This document shows, piece after piece, positions 1 through 9,048 of a DNA stretch of 64,000 nucleotides. The notes below the pieces were generated by a model. The model was not told the origin of the DNA and ran no database searches. It saw only the letters and a program-made list of their open reading frames with translations. A program made the position numbers and the translations under genes. The stretch covers positions 88,676 to 152,675 of the forward strand of contig NZ_JBEHWS010000010.1 in assembly GCF_040239565.1 (NCBI RefSeq), given 5' to 3'. This DNA is from Fulvimarina sp040239565. GTDB taxonomy: Bacteria; Pseudomonadota; Alphaproteobacteria; Rhizobiales; Rhizobiaceae. Position 1 is the first letter of the stretch, and the number at the start of each line of letters is the position of its first letter.

Positions 1-42
1 CTTTGGACTTTCATGGGAACCTGTTGATTGTAGCTTGGAGTA

Positions 43-760
43 TCAGCCGGCGTTCACACGTAAGTACATGCGGCGGCGTTGCCATTTCTGATCTATCAGC
101 GTTCGTTCGAAGAGGCTTTCGATGACGCCGTGCGTCCTGTCGAGCATCTCGTCTCCGCTGCCTTCGCCAGACGCATCGAGTGCGAGGATAATGAGGTCGA
201 AACCACGAATAGGGGTAACGGCCATCGCTCCAGTCGAAATGCTTCCGCTCCGCTCTTTGCTCCGATTAGCGCGATAGACCGCATGCTCATCTCGCGTCGG
301 ACTGGTCTCTCCGAACCGATCACCTTTCAGGTCTTGCGCGGGAATGGCATCCGGATTGGGGTCAACGTCGAAAATCGCGTCCAGAAAATGCTCGCGCGTT
401 TCGAAGTTTTGCGCATACGCCCGGCATCATCGGTTCTGGCATGAACGATTATGAATCTTTTTGGCTTGATCGCTGCGCCGGTCAGGGCCGCTTTGAGCGA
501 AGTGCAATCGGCTTCCAAAGCAGAGAGCGTGGCGCTTGCTCTTGCCGCAGGCTCGAACGAATCGAGAAGCACTCGATCATACTTGCCGGTCGCCGCATCG
601 ACTGGGCAGAAAGCTGGCGGAATTCTCAGACGCACGGTCACATCGCCAACTGCCGACGAACCTGGAGTTGCGTCTCAACAGGCGGACTCCCGAGGCCGCT
701 CGCAGTCCAACACCGGCATTGCCGGAGCAGTCGAGGAGGACACGGAACGAGCGGATGCCT
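43..760 (-). pseudogene. Decayed gene of unknown function
   Basis: The minus strand carries a protein-like reading that runs through two frames. One frame (about 760 to 410) reads into a part containing VTVRLRIPPAFCPVD and LLDSFEPAARASATLSALE. A second frame (about 410 to 43) continues with YAQNFETREHFLDAIFDVDP and ends with a clean stop at 43. The first frame has an in-frame TGA near 690 and the join near 410 needs a frame change, so at least two lesions are present. The amino-acid composition looks coding, while the overlapping frames look like shadows. I do not recognise the family. It lies downstream of pleD, where rhizobial genomes often carry rpmG, so the locus may have been rearranged. 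A sequencing error at either lesion is possible. Confidence 0.4.
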
Positions 761-965
761 ATCGGCGCCGGATCGAGATCACCGCATGCACACTCTGTTC
801 GCGACAATTCCCCTGCGCCCCGCGGGCAGAATTTTATCGCCGTATGTCCGCTAAACGGTGCCACAGCATCTTGGCGCGACCTGAAACCCTGCCGCGAAGC
901 GCTAGCCTCTGAGTGAATGTCGAGGCTTCGTTATCGCACCCGATGCATCAGCTTTGCGGGATATG

Positions 966-2330
966 TCAGGCGGCGATGGCGATCTGGTTGCGTCCTGCCG
1001 CCTTCGCCCGATAAAGCGCTGCGTCGGCAGCGCGCATCAGAGCTGCGACATCGCGGCCGCTCTCTGGAAAGACCGCCAGCCCCACGCTGACCGTGACTGC
1101 CAGCTCTCGTGACTCCGAGATGACGAACGGTGTCGCGTCGATCGATGCTCGCAGGCGCTCGGCGGTGATTGTGGCGGTGCGCTCGTCGGCATTCGGCAAG
1201 AGAACGGCAAATTCCTCTCCGCCGACCCGGCACGGCAGATCGCTGGCCCGGACGCTGGCCTCGAGACGGCGGGCGAACTCCTGCAGCACTATGTCTCCAT
1301 CCTCGTGCCCATAGGTATCGTTGATCCGCTTGAAGTGGTCGAGATCGGCCATGATCAGAGAGAACGTGCCCTGCCGCGCTTCCGCCGCCGCGACGGCGCG
1401 CGCCATATGGGCATTCAGGAACCGGCGATTGTGGAGCCCTGTCAGGCCATCGATTACCGCCAGTTCCAAGGTGCGCTCAAGCGTCATCCGCAGGGTCTCG
1501 CCATAGCGATAACGCGCAAGCTGGGTGCGCGCGCGCGCGATCAGTTCATTGCCATCGATTGGCCGCTGGACGTAGTCATAGGCTCCGATTTCGAGTGCTT
1601 TGGCGGCTGTCCGATCATCCTCCGACGCCGTTACCGCGATAATCGGCAGACCGCGCGTTTTTTCGCTGGCGCGACACCGGGCGAGAAAGCGCATCGGATC
1701 GGTTCCGTTTCCGCCAACGAGATCCACGACGGACAGCATCACCCTGTCCTCCTGGATCGCCTTATAGGCCTCGTTGGATTCGGCAAATTCGCGAACGGTA
1801 CCGATCGTCCGCAAACTGCGGGCAATCCGCGCGGACTGGCGCGGGTCTTCACCGACGACCACGATTTCCGGCAAATCCGCCACCGCCTGTGAAGCGAATT
1901 CGTTGTCCGTCAGGATGTCGCTCGCCGTCTCGGCGCGCCTGCGAAGCTCGTCGGTCATCTGCTTCAGGCGTGTCAGGCTGCGAACGCGCGAGAAAAGCGG
2001 CAGGTCGCGCACCGGCTTGGTCAGGAAATCGTCCGCGCCGGCTTCAAGCCCTCGAACCCGGTCCGAAGGTTGATCGAGTGCCGTGATCAGCACCAGCGGT
2101 AGATGGGTGGTGCGCGGATCGGCCTTCAGAATTCGGCAAAGCTCGAAGCCGTCCATCTCCGGCATCATGACGTCGCTGAGCACGAGATCGAGCGATTCCG
2201 AGCGGCAGATGGCCAGCGCCTCCTCGCCGCTCGTCGCTTGGACAACGTCGAAATACTCTGCTGCAAGGCGCGCTTCGAGCAGCTTGAGATTGATCTCGTT
2301 GTCGTCGACGATCAGGATGCGTCCGCTCAT
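966..2330 (-). CDS. pleD: PleD response regulator / diguanylate cyclase
   Basis: A 454-residue protein with the PleD layout: receiver domain 1 with the phospho-acceptor D53 in the LVLSDVMMPEMDG stretch, a second degenerate receiver-like domain (about 155-275), and a C-terminal GGDEF domain. The active site GGEEF is at residues 370-374 and the inhibitory I-site RxxD (RASD) lies five residues upstream, so synthesis of cyclic di-GMP with product inhibition is expected. In the family, PleD drives the motile-to-sessile switch. I chose ATG 2330 (MSGRILIVDDNE) because the longer reading frame upstream overlaps divK. The start is 11 bases downstream of the divK stop, so the two are co-transcribed. 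Confidence 0.95.
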   Translation of the reverse strand: MSGRILIVDDNEINLKLLEARLAAEYFDVVQATSGEEALAICRSESLDLVLSDVMMPEMDGFELCRILKADPRTTHLPLVLITALDQPSDRVRGLEAGADDFLTKPVRDLPLFSRVRSLTRLKQMTDELRRRAETASDILTDNEFASQAVADLPEIVVVGEDPRQSARIARSLRTIGTVREFAESNEAYKAIQEDRVMLSVVDLVGGNGTDPMRFLARCRASEKTRGLPIIAVTASEDDRTAAKALEIGAYDYVQRPIDGNELIARARTQLARYRYGETLRMTLERTLELAVIDGLTGLHNRRFLNAHMARAVAAAEARQGTFSLIMADLDHFKRINDTYGHEDGDIVLQEFARRLEASVRASDLPCRVGGEEFAVLLPNADERTATITAERLRASIDATPFVISESRELAVTVSVGLAVFPESGRDVAALMRAADAALYRAKAAGRNQIAIAA

Positions 2331-2341
2331 CGTGGTGCTTT

Positions 2342-2713
2342 CTATCCCTCGCCAAGAAAGGAGCGTATCGTCTCGATGAATTTGGGCACGGAGATCGGCT
2401 TGGAAATATAGGCCTCGCAACCGCCCTCGCGAATACGCTCTTCGTCGCCCTTCATGGCGAAGGCCGTGACAGCAATGACCGGGATTCGCTGTAGTTCCGG
2501 ATCGGCCTTCAGCTGTTGAGTGACGTCGAGGCCAGAAATTTCGGGCAGTTGGATATCCATCAGGATCAGATCCGGTCGGTGCTCACGAGCGAGATCGACC
2601 GCATTCAGACCGCTCCTGGTCTGGATCGTCTCATATCCATAAGCTTCGATGAGATCGCGAAAAAGCTTCATGTTGAGCTCGTTGTCTTCAACGATCATCA
2701 CGGTTTTCGCCAT
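2342..2713 (-). CDS. divK: DivK single-domain response regulator
   Basis: A 123-residue stand-alone receiver domain. The acidic pocket residues E9/D10, the phospho-acceptor D53 (LILMDIQLPE), the conserved threonine in AVTAFAMKGDE and the lysine in YISKPI are all present. In alphaproteobacteria DivK is phosphorylated by DivJ and dephosphorylated by PleC, and it controls CtrA activity through DivL and CckA. It is the first gene of the divK-pleD operon and is divergent from the DUF3572 gene. The promoter lies in the roughly 120 bases between 2714 and 2837, which contain one GAATC (a GANTC site, the CcrM target); I see no perfect TTAA-N7-TTAA CtrA site there. Confidence 0.96.
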   Translation of the reverse strand: MAKTVMIVEDNELNMKLFRDLIEAYGYETIQTRSGLNAVDLAREHRPDLILMDIQLPEISGLDVTQQLKADPELQRIPVIAVTAFAMKGDEERIREGGCEAYISKPISVPKFIETIRSFLGEG

Positions 2714-2837
2714 CGGGGTATCTCCTGCCTCGACCTTTGGCCGAATGTTCGCTATCGCGTTAAACCATTACGCGCATTTCGTTGAAGAATTGGGAATCTA
2801 AACCTCTCCTTCCATTAACGATAACAGGAGGTTAATA

Positions 2838-3140
2838 TTGGCAGGCCTCGATCCGACCGATATCGCCACGCCCGAGACGATCGCCATCGACGGCCTGTCC
2901 TTTATCGCCTCCGACGACAAGCTGTTCACGCGGTTTTGCGGGATAACCGGTCTTTCCGCAGGCGAGATGCGCGCGGCCGCATCTGAGCCGGGCTTTCTGG
3001 CCGGCGTTCTCGATTTTATCCTCGCGCACGAGCCAACCCTGATGGCGTTTTCAGATCATAGCGGACATGCGCCGCAAACGATCGACGCGGCAGCCCGAAA
3101 GCTGCCTGGCGCAACGCCGCATGGTTGGGATCACCCATGA
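2838..3140 (+). CDS. DUF3572 family protein
   Basis: A 100-residue protein with a helical, rather acidic sequence. It contains the pattern AIDGLSFIASDDKLFTRFCGITGL followed by a GFLAGVLDFIL segment, which I recognise as the alphaproteobacterial DUF3572 family; its function is unknown. The start is TTG at 2838, set by a perfect AGGAGG at 2826-2831 six bases upstream; no ATG fits that spacing. Its stop overlaps the start of the next gene (ATGA at 3137-3140), so it opens a three-gene coupled operon ending in dinB. The position divergent from divK is typical of rhizobial genomes. Confidence 0.8.
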   Translation: MAGLDPTDIATPETIAIDGLSFIASDDKLFTRFCGITGLSAGEMRAAASEPGFLAGVLDFILAHEPTLMAFSDHSGHAPQTIDAAARKLPGATPHGWDHP

Positions 3141-3835
3141 AACCGCAGACGCGCGGCATTCCGATATCCGACATTCCGCAGACGAGTGATGCTTTGCTCG
3201 TGCTCGATATCGACGAGGTGGTCCTCGAATTCATCGGCCCCTTTGAAACTCTCCTCGCAGAGCACGGCGCCCGCCTGCACTTCGACAGCTACAAACTCAC
3301 AGGCAATGCCCGCTCTCTCTCGACCGGAGCGGCCTTGAGTGGGGGTGATCTCGATGGGATCATGCAAATTCTCTATGCCGAGCAGGAGACCAGGCAGGCG
3401 CCGGTCGCCGGAAGCCGCGAAGCGTTGGCCCGCCTCGATCCCCATGCCGACGTGGTTTTTCTGACGGCCATGGAACCGCGCTTCTACGACGAGAGACGGC
3501 GCACGCTCGACGAAGCAGGGCTTGTTCATCCGATGATCGCGACGGAGCGCTCCAAGGGAGGTGTCGTAACAGAACTCGCCGAGCGCTGGGCGGGCCCGAT
3601 CGTCTTTGTCGATGATCTCGCGCCCAATCTCCAGGCGGTCCAGCGCAGCGTTCCGCGCGCCCACCTCGTGCAGATCATGGCGCATCATGGTTTTCGCCCC
3701 CATCTACCGCCGCTTCCGAAAGGGGTCTATTCCGCATCCGACTGGTTCGATGCCGCCGATCACATCGAGACCATCCTCCAAACCGCGAACGGGCTCCGGT
3801 CAGACGACCTGAATTCGATGGATAGCCGGGGATGA
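3137..3835 (+). CDS. HAD-like phosphatase family protein
   Basis: A 232-residue protein. Near the N-terminus is LLVLDIDEVVLEF, a DxD motif as in HAD phosphatase motif I. FLTAMEPRF corresponds to motif II, and the IVFVDDLAPNLQAV stretch is the acidic motif IV; a lysine (SKGG) lies between them. All core residues appear to be present, so a phosphohydrolase is likely, but the substrate is unknown. I start at ATG 3137, whose ATGA overlaps the DUF3572 stop; an upstream in-frame start at 3125 is possible. Its own TGA overlaps the ATG of dinB in the same way, so the three genes are translationally coupled. Confidence 0.75.
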   Translation: MKPQTRGIPISDIPQTSDALLVLDIDEVVLEFIGPFETLLAEHGARLHFDSYKLTGNARSLSTGAALSGGDLDGIMQILYAEQETRQAPVAGSREALARLDPHADVVFLTAMEPRFYDERRRTLDEAGLVHPMIATERSKGGVVTELAERWAGPIVFVDDLAPNLQAVQRSVPRAHLVQIMAHHGFRPHLPPLPKGVYSASDWFDAADHIETILQTANGLRSDDLNSMDSRG

Positions 3836-5136
3836 CGTCTGAGGCCGCCGAGTTCAGTATCTGCCGCGATTGCCATGCGATCAGCGATGGCGGACGGAAA
3901 CGGTGTGCGACGTGTGGCAGTCCCCGCGTCGTCGCCCATTCGGAACTTGGCCAGCTGAGCCTCGCCCATCTCGATTGCGACGCGTTTTACGCAAGCATCG
4001 AAAAACGGGACGATCCAAGCTTGGCAAGCAAGCCGGTCATCGTCGGCGGAGGCACGCGGGGCGTCGTGACCACCGCCTGCTATATTGCACGCATTCGCGG
4101 CGTACGTTCGGCGATGCCGATGTTCAAGGCTCTGAAACTCTGTCCAGAAGCGGTGGTCATCCGGCCAAACATGGAGAAATATGCCGGTGTCGGCCGCGAG
4201 GTTCGGCAGATGATGCGTGATCTGACACCGCTTGTGCAGCCGGTCTCGATCGACGAAGCCTTCATGGACCTTTCCGGAACCGAGCGGCTGCATGGCGAGC
4301 CATCGGCAGTCACGTTGGCGCGGCTAGCGAGCCGGATCGAAACCGAGATTGGCGTCAGCGTCTCGATCGGCTTGTCGCACAACAAGTTTCTGGCGAAGAT
4401 GGCGTCCGATCTTGAAAAGCCGCGTGGGTTTTCCGTGATCGGACGGGCGGAGACCCGCGATTTTCTGCGCGCACGGCCTATCAGCGCAATCTGGGGCGTT
4501 GGCGATGCCATGGCCGCCAAGCTGAAGGCTGACGGCCTGACGATGATTTCGCAGCTGCAGGACATGGACGACACCGACTTCATCAGGCGCTACGGCGCAA
4601 TGGGCCTGCGGCTGTCCAAGCTCGCCCGTGGCATCGACGACCGCCCGGTGGAGCCGGATGGTGAAGCGAAAAGCATCTCCGCCGAAACGACATTCAACAC
4701 CGATCTCCATCGCGCCGACGAACTGGTTCCTGTGCTGCGACGGCTAAGCGAGAAGGTATCAACCCGGCTGAAAGCGACTGAGCTTGCGGCGACTGGCGTA
4801 ACCCTCAAACTCAAGACGAGTGATTTCAAGCTGCGCACGCGGCAACGGAAGCTGCAGGACCCCACCCGGCTTGCCGATCGCATCTTCGCGGCGGGTCGAT
4901 CGCTTCTCGAACATGAGCTCGACGGCACCCGGTTCCGACTGATCGGCATCGGCTGTTCCGGCTTCGCTCCAGCCGCGTCTGCCGACCCGGACGACCTCGT
5001 CGATCCGAGCTTTGCAAAACGAGCGAAGGCCGAAGCCGCTTTGGATAGTCTACGCAATCGCTTTGGCCAGAAAGCAATAGAGACCGGTTACACCTACGGA
5101 GTGGCCTCCCCGAAATCCGGCTCAAACCGCAGCTGA
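3832..5136 (+). CDS. dinB: DNA polymerase IV (Y-family, with N-terminal zinc ribbon)
   Basis: A 434-residue Y-family translesion polymerase. Catalytic carboxylates appear in LAHLDCDAFYASIE (first Asp) and PVSIDEAFMDLSGT (Asp-Glu pair). A thumb region with helix-hairpin-helix (AIWGVGDAMAAKL) and a little-finger domain follow. The first 35 residues add two CxxC pairs (CRDC and CATC), a small zinc ribbon that Escherichia coli DinB lacks. I see no typical beta-clamp-binding peptide at the extreme C-terminus. The gene starts inside the TGA of the HAD-like gene. It converges on dnaE with only 15 bases between the stops. No obvious LexA box precedes the operon, so SOS control is not shown. Confidence 0.93.
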   Translation: MTSEAAEFSICRDCHAISDGGRKRCATCGSPRVVAHSELGQLSLAHLDCDAFYASIEKRDDPSLASKPVIVGGGTRGVVTTACYIARIRGVRSAMPMFKALKLCPEAVVIRPNMEKYAGVGREVRQMMRDLTPLVQPVSIDEAFMDLSGTERLHGEPSAVTLARLASRIETEIGVSVSIGLSHNKFLAKMASDLEKPRGFSVIGRAETRDFLRARPISAIWGVGDAMAAKLKADGLTMISQLQDMDDTDFIRRYGAMGLRLSKLARGIDDRPVEPDGEAKSISAETTFNTDLHRADELVPVLRRLSEKVSTRLKATELAATGVTLKLKTSDFKLRTRQRKLQDPTRLADRIFAAGRSLLEHELDGTRFRLIGIGCSGFAPAASADPDDLVDPSFAKRAKAEAALDSLRNRFGQKAIETGYTYGVASPKSGSNRS

Positions 5137-5151
5137 GACCTAAATCAGAGC

Positions 5152-8100
5152 TCAAACCAGTTCGACGTCGACAACGCCTTGCGCCGCCTTGATGGCGCTC
5201 GCGATCTGCGGCGAGACCCGGTACTTATCCGCCAGCATGATCTCGACCTCGCGGCCGCCGTCGTCACGCAGAAGTACGATGGAGACTTCACTATCGCCGT
5301 TCGGTTGCAAATGGCTCTGGAAGGCATCGATCGGGTTTTCGTCGCGCAGGAAGATGCGAAGCGCCTTCTGCATGCGAACCGCTTCGTCCTCCAATGACTG
5401 CACGTTGTTCGCACGGAAGGAGACACCCTCGGGCCGCTCCTCGGCCTGGGCCGTCACAATGACCGAGGCGCCCGGCTCCATAATGTCGCGGAAAGCGTAA
5501 AGCGACTCGGAAAAGAGCACCACCTCATATTGCGCGCTCGCATCCGACATCTGGATGATACCGATCTTGCCGCCCGAGCGCGTCTTGCGTTCCTGCCGGC
5601 TCGTGACGGTGCCGGCAAGCCTCACTGCACTCGCCCCTCGCTTCACTGCGGCAACCGCGTCGGCATGGGACTGGACACGAAGCCGCTTGAGCGTGGCACG
5701 GTATTCGTCGAGCGGATGGGCCGACAGGTGGAAACCAATCGCCTGAAACTCGCGAAGGAGTTTTTCCGATGCAGTCCAGAGTGGCGCCGGTCCGAGGCGC
5801 AGAGGTTCGGGTTCGGATGACAAAGCGCCGAAAATATCGGCCTGCCCCGAGGTACGGCTCTCGGCAATCCGTGCCGCATAGCCCATCATCCGCTCGACAT
5901 TGCTCATGAGCACCGCGCGTTCGTGGCCGAAGCAGTCGAGGGCACCCGCGGCGATCAGGAATTCGAAGGTCCGCTTGTTGATGATCTTCGGATCGACGCG
6001 GCCGCAGAAGTCTTCCAGAGACTTGAATGGCTTGTCGCCTCGCTTCTCCACGATGTGGTCAACGGCATGCTCGCCAACGCCTTTGATCGCCGCAAGCGCA
6101 TAGAAAATCTTGTTCCCAGAGACTTCGAACTTGCGGAACGACGTCTGGACCGAAGGCGACACGACCTCGATGCCGAGCCGCCGTGCGTCGAGACGGAATT
6201 CGTTCAGCTTTTCTGTGTTGCCCGCATCGAGGGTCATCGAGGCGGCCAGGAACTCGGCCGGATAGTTCGCCTTGAGATAGGCCGTTTGATAGGCAACCAG
6301 CGCATAGGCCGCCGCGTGGCTCTTGTTGAAGCCGTAATTGGCGAATTTGGCGAGCAGATCGAAGATCATATCCGCCTGCTTCTTGGTGATACCGCGCTCC
6401 ACCGCACCGTCGACGAAGCGTACCCGCTGCTTGTCCATCTCCGCGCGGATCTTCTTGCCCATCGCGCGGCGGAGCATATCGGCCTCGCCAAGCGAATAGC
6501 CTGACAAAACCTGGGCGATCTGCATCACCTGTTCCTGATAGATGATGACGCCTTGGGTCTCCTTCAGGATTGGCGCGATCTTCTCGTGGATGAAGTCCGG
6601 CTCTTCCTCACCATGCTTTCTGGCGTTGTAGGTCGGAATGTTCTCCATCGGACCCGGACGATAGAGCGCGACCAGCGCGATAATATCCTCGAAGACGTCC
6701 GGCCGCATGCCGATCAGCGCCTTGCGCATGCCGACCGATTCCAGCTGGAAGACGCCGACCGTCTCACCCCGCGTCAGCATGTCGTAGGTCGGCTTGTCGT
6801 CGAGCGGGATCGCCGAAAGATCGATCACCGTCTGTTTGTTGCGCTCGACGAAGGACACGGCCGTCTGAAGCGTCGTCAGGGTTTTGAGGCCGAGAAAGTC
6901 GAATTTCACGAGCCCGGCTGGCTCGACCCATTTCATGTTGAACTGGGTCACCGGCATATCGGAGCGCGGGTCTCGATACATCGGGACCAGCTTCTGAAGC
7001 GGGCGATCGCCGATGACGATACCCGCCGCATGCGTCGAGGCGTGCCGATAGAGACCTTCGAGCTTGAGCGCGATCGAGATCAGCCGATCGACGATCTCTT
7101 CCTTCTCGCGCGCTTCCTTCAGGCGCGGTTCTTCCTCCAGCGCCTGGGCGAGCGTCACCGGGTTCGCGGGGTTGGCCGGCACAAGCTTGCAGAGCTTGTC
7201 GACGTGGCCGTAGGACATTTCCAGCACGCGGCCGACATCGCGCAGCACCGCCCTCGCCTGAAGCGTACCGAAGGTGATGATCTGTCCGACCTGCTCGCGA
7301 CCGTATTTTTCCTGGACGTAGCGAATCACCTCTTCGCGCCGGTCCTGACAGAAGTCGATGTCGAAGTCCGGCATCGAGACGCGCTCGGGATTGAGGAAGC
7401 GCTCGAAGAGAAGCGAGAAACGAAGCGGATCGAGATCGGTGATCGTGAGGGCATAGGCGACCAGCGAACCGGCACCCGAGCCACGCCCCGGCCCGACCGG
7501 GATGCCCTGATCCTTGGCCCATTTGATAAAGTCGGCGACGATCAGGAAGTAGCCCGGAAACTGCATCCGCTCGATGATCGTCAGCTCGAAATCGAGGCGC
7601 TCCTTATATTCCTCAACTGTATGACCGTCGGCGATGCCAAGCTTTTCGATCCGCCGGTCGAGGCCTTCAAATGCCTGACGGCGCAGCTCGGCGGCCTCCG
7701 CTTTCTCCGCCTCGGCCGGATCGGCATCGGCGCCTGCAAAGCGCGGCAGGATGGGTCCCCTCACCTTCGGGCGGAAGCTGCAGCGCTTCGCAATCTCGAT
7801 CGTATTTTCGAGAGCTTCAGGCAGATCGGCGAACAGCTCCGCCATCTCGTTCTGGTTCTTCAGGCAGTGATCGCGCGACAGGCGGCGGCGATCCTCGTGG
7901 CTAACCAGTCGGTTCGACGCGACGGCGAGTAGTGCGTCGTGGGCGTCATAATCCTCGGCGCAATAAAAGTAAGGCTCGTTTGTCGCGACAATCGGCACGT
8001 CGTGCGCATAGGCCAGCTCGAGCGTGCCCGCCTCAACGCGTCGGCTGTACCCAACCTGGCGCTGAAGCTCGACATAGAGCCGATCGCAATAGACCTGTTT

Positions 8101-8610
8101 GAGTTTTTGAAGTCGTGCCTCTGCGATCTGTTGGCGCTCGGCACCGATCGCGAGGCCGATAGGCCCTGACGGGCCGCCGGTCAAAGCAATCACGCCTTCG
8201 GCGAGGTCGTCCAGCCAGGATGATTTCACATGCGGGCGAGCGTTTGTCTCGTGGCCGAGATAAGCTTTCGATACGATCTCGACGAGATTGGCGTATCCGG
8301 TGTCAGATCCGGCGATCAGAACGATCGGTGCCGGCGACAGAGCAGCCCGTTCTCGGTCGTTCTCGCCATCCTCGAAATCGACATCGAGCTGACAGCCAAT
8401 AATCGGCTGCAATCCGCTCTTGGCCGCCTTCTCGGAAAATTCGAGCGCTCCGAAGAGATTGTTGGTGTCGGCAATCCCAACGGCAGGGGCCCCGTCCGCA
8501 ACCGCGAACTTGATGATCTGATCGAGTTTGAGAGCGCCTTCGAGCAGCGAAAACGCACTGTGGCTGCGAAGATGGATGAATTTCAGGCGATCCAAAGTCT
8601 CGGTCATCAC
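5152..8610 (-). CDS. dnaE: DNA polymerase III alpha subunit
   Basis: A 1152-residue replicative polymerase, normal for DnaE1. An N-terminal PHP domain opens with HLRSHSAFSLLEGA. The palm carries the MPDFDIDF catalytic motif at residues 413-420, with a further GPGRGSGAGSLVAY segment upstream. After the fingers come helix-hairpin-helix and OB-fold regions near the C-terminus (VRLAGTVTSRQERKTRSGGK). It is the chromosomal replicase core, acting with the clamp and epsilon subunits. The start at 8610 (MMTETLDRLKFIHLRSH) gives the expected N-terminus. It is the last gene of a minus-strand run lolD, small ORF, dnaE, but the 188 bases before it could hold its own promoter. Confidence 0.97.
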   Translation of the reverse strand: MMTETLDRLKFIHLRSHSAFSLLEGALKLDQIIKFAVADGAPAVGIADTNNLFGALEFSEKAAKSGLQPIIGCQLDVDFEDGENDRERAALSPAPIVLIAGSDTGYANLVEIVSKAYLGHETNARPHVKSSWLDDLAEGVIALTGGPSGPIGLAIGAERQQIAEARLQKLKQVYCDRLYVELQRQVGYSRRVEAGTLELAYAHDVPIVATNEPYFYCAEDYDAHDALLAVASNRLVSHEDRRRLSRDHCLKNQNEMAELFADLPEALENTIEIAKRCSFRPKVRGPILPRFAGADADPAEAEKAEAAELRRQAFEGLDRRIEKLGIADGHTVEEYKERLDFELTIIERMQFPGYFLIVADFIKWAKDQGIPVGPGRGSGAGSLVAYALTITDLDPLRFSLLFERFLNPERVSMPDFDIDFCQDRREEVIRYVQEKYGREQVGQIITFGTLQARAVLRDVGRVLEMSYGHVDKLCKLVPANPANPVTLAQALEEEPRLKEAREKEEIVDRLISIALKLEGLYRHASTHAAGIVIGDRPLQKLVPMYRDPRSDMPVTQFNMKWVEPAGLVKFDFLGLKTLTTLQTAVSFVERNKQTVIDLSAIPLDDKPTYDMLTRGETVGVFQLESVGMRKALIGMRPDVFEDIIALVALYRPGPMENIPTYNARKHGEEEPDFIHEKIAPILKETQGVIIYQEQVMQIAQVLSGYSLGEADMLRRAMGKKIRAEMDKQRVRFVDGAVERGITKKQADMIFDLLAKFANYGFNKSHAAAYALVAYQTAYLKANYPAEFLAASMTLDAGNTEKLNEFRLDARRLGIEVVSPSVQTSFRKFEVSGNKIFYALAAIKGVGEHAVDHIVEKRGDKPFKSLEDFCGRVDPKIINKRTFEFLIAAGALDCFGHERAVLMSNVERMMGYAARIAESRTSGQADIFGALSSEPEPLRLGPAPLWTASEKLLREFQAIGFHLSAHPLDEYRATLKRLRVQSHADAVAAVKRGASAVRLAGTVTSRQERKTRSGGKIGIIQMSDASAQYEVVLFSESLYAFRDIMEPGASVIVTAQAEERPEGVSFRANNVQSLEDEAVRMQKALRIFLRDENPIDAFQSHLQPNGDSEVSIVLLRDDGGREVEIMLADKYRVSPQIASAIKAAQGVVDVELV

Positions 8611-8798
8611 TCACCTTCGGTTCTTCATCGCATCAAGGCAACCGGCATCTCCAAGAGATGCATCGCCTCTCTTCAGATACGTGCGACGGGCGACTGGATA
8701 AACCGCCAATACCTGCCGCTTCCACAGATTTCCGGATTTCCGGTGTATCGTCTCGAGAAGGCTGAACAGAACAAAGACCGGTTAATCCCTCGAACGGC

Positions 8799-8885
8799 TC
8801 AAACGCCGGAGGCGATCATCATCAGGGAAAGGACGAACCCAGCGACGGCCACCAACGAAGCCAGATCTTTCGTCAATCCGATCAT
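8799..8885 (-). CDS. 28-residue single-pass membrane protein (small ORF)
   Basis: A 28-codon reading frame: ATG at 8885, TGA at 8799. It has a strong AGGAG ribosome-binding site (AGGAGA) about six bases upstream on the minus strand. The product starts MIGLTKDLASLVAVAGFV and is almost entirely one hydrophobic helix. It sits in the gap between lolD and dnaE, where no other gene fits. I do not recognise a named family. Short single-helix proteins are common in rhizobia, and the perfect ribosome-binding site is the main argument that this one is translated. Function unknown. Confidence 0.5.
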   Translation of the reverse strand: MIGLTKDLASLVAVAGFVLSLMMIASGV

Positions 8886-9048
8886 GTCTGTTCTCCTGAT
8901 TTTCCAAATGACACAGCCAAAATGTTCTTGTTTTGTTCCTTTTGTCAAGTGCGTTGGGCGAGTGCGGACTACGGCACAAGAAGCACCGCGCCAACTGTTT
9001 GAAAATAAAAGGAGAGATCGATCTACGCAGCAGCAGGCGAGAGTTTTC

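Noticed and set aside
6553..7932. 459-codon plus-strand frame opposite dnaE
   Set aside because: Shadow of dnaE, which has all catalytic motifs in the minus frame.
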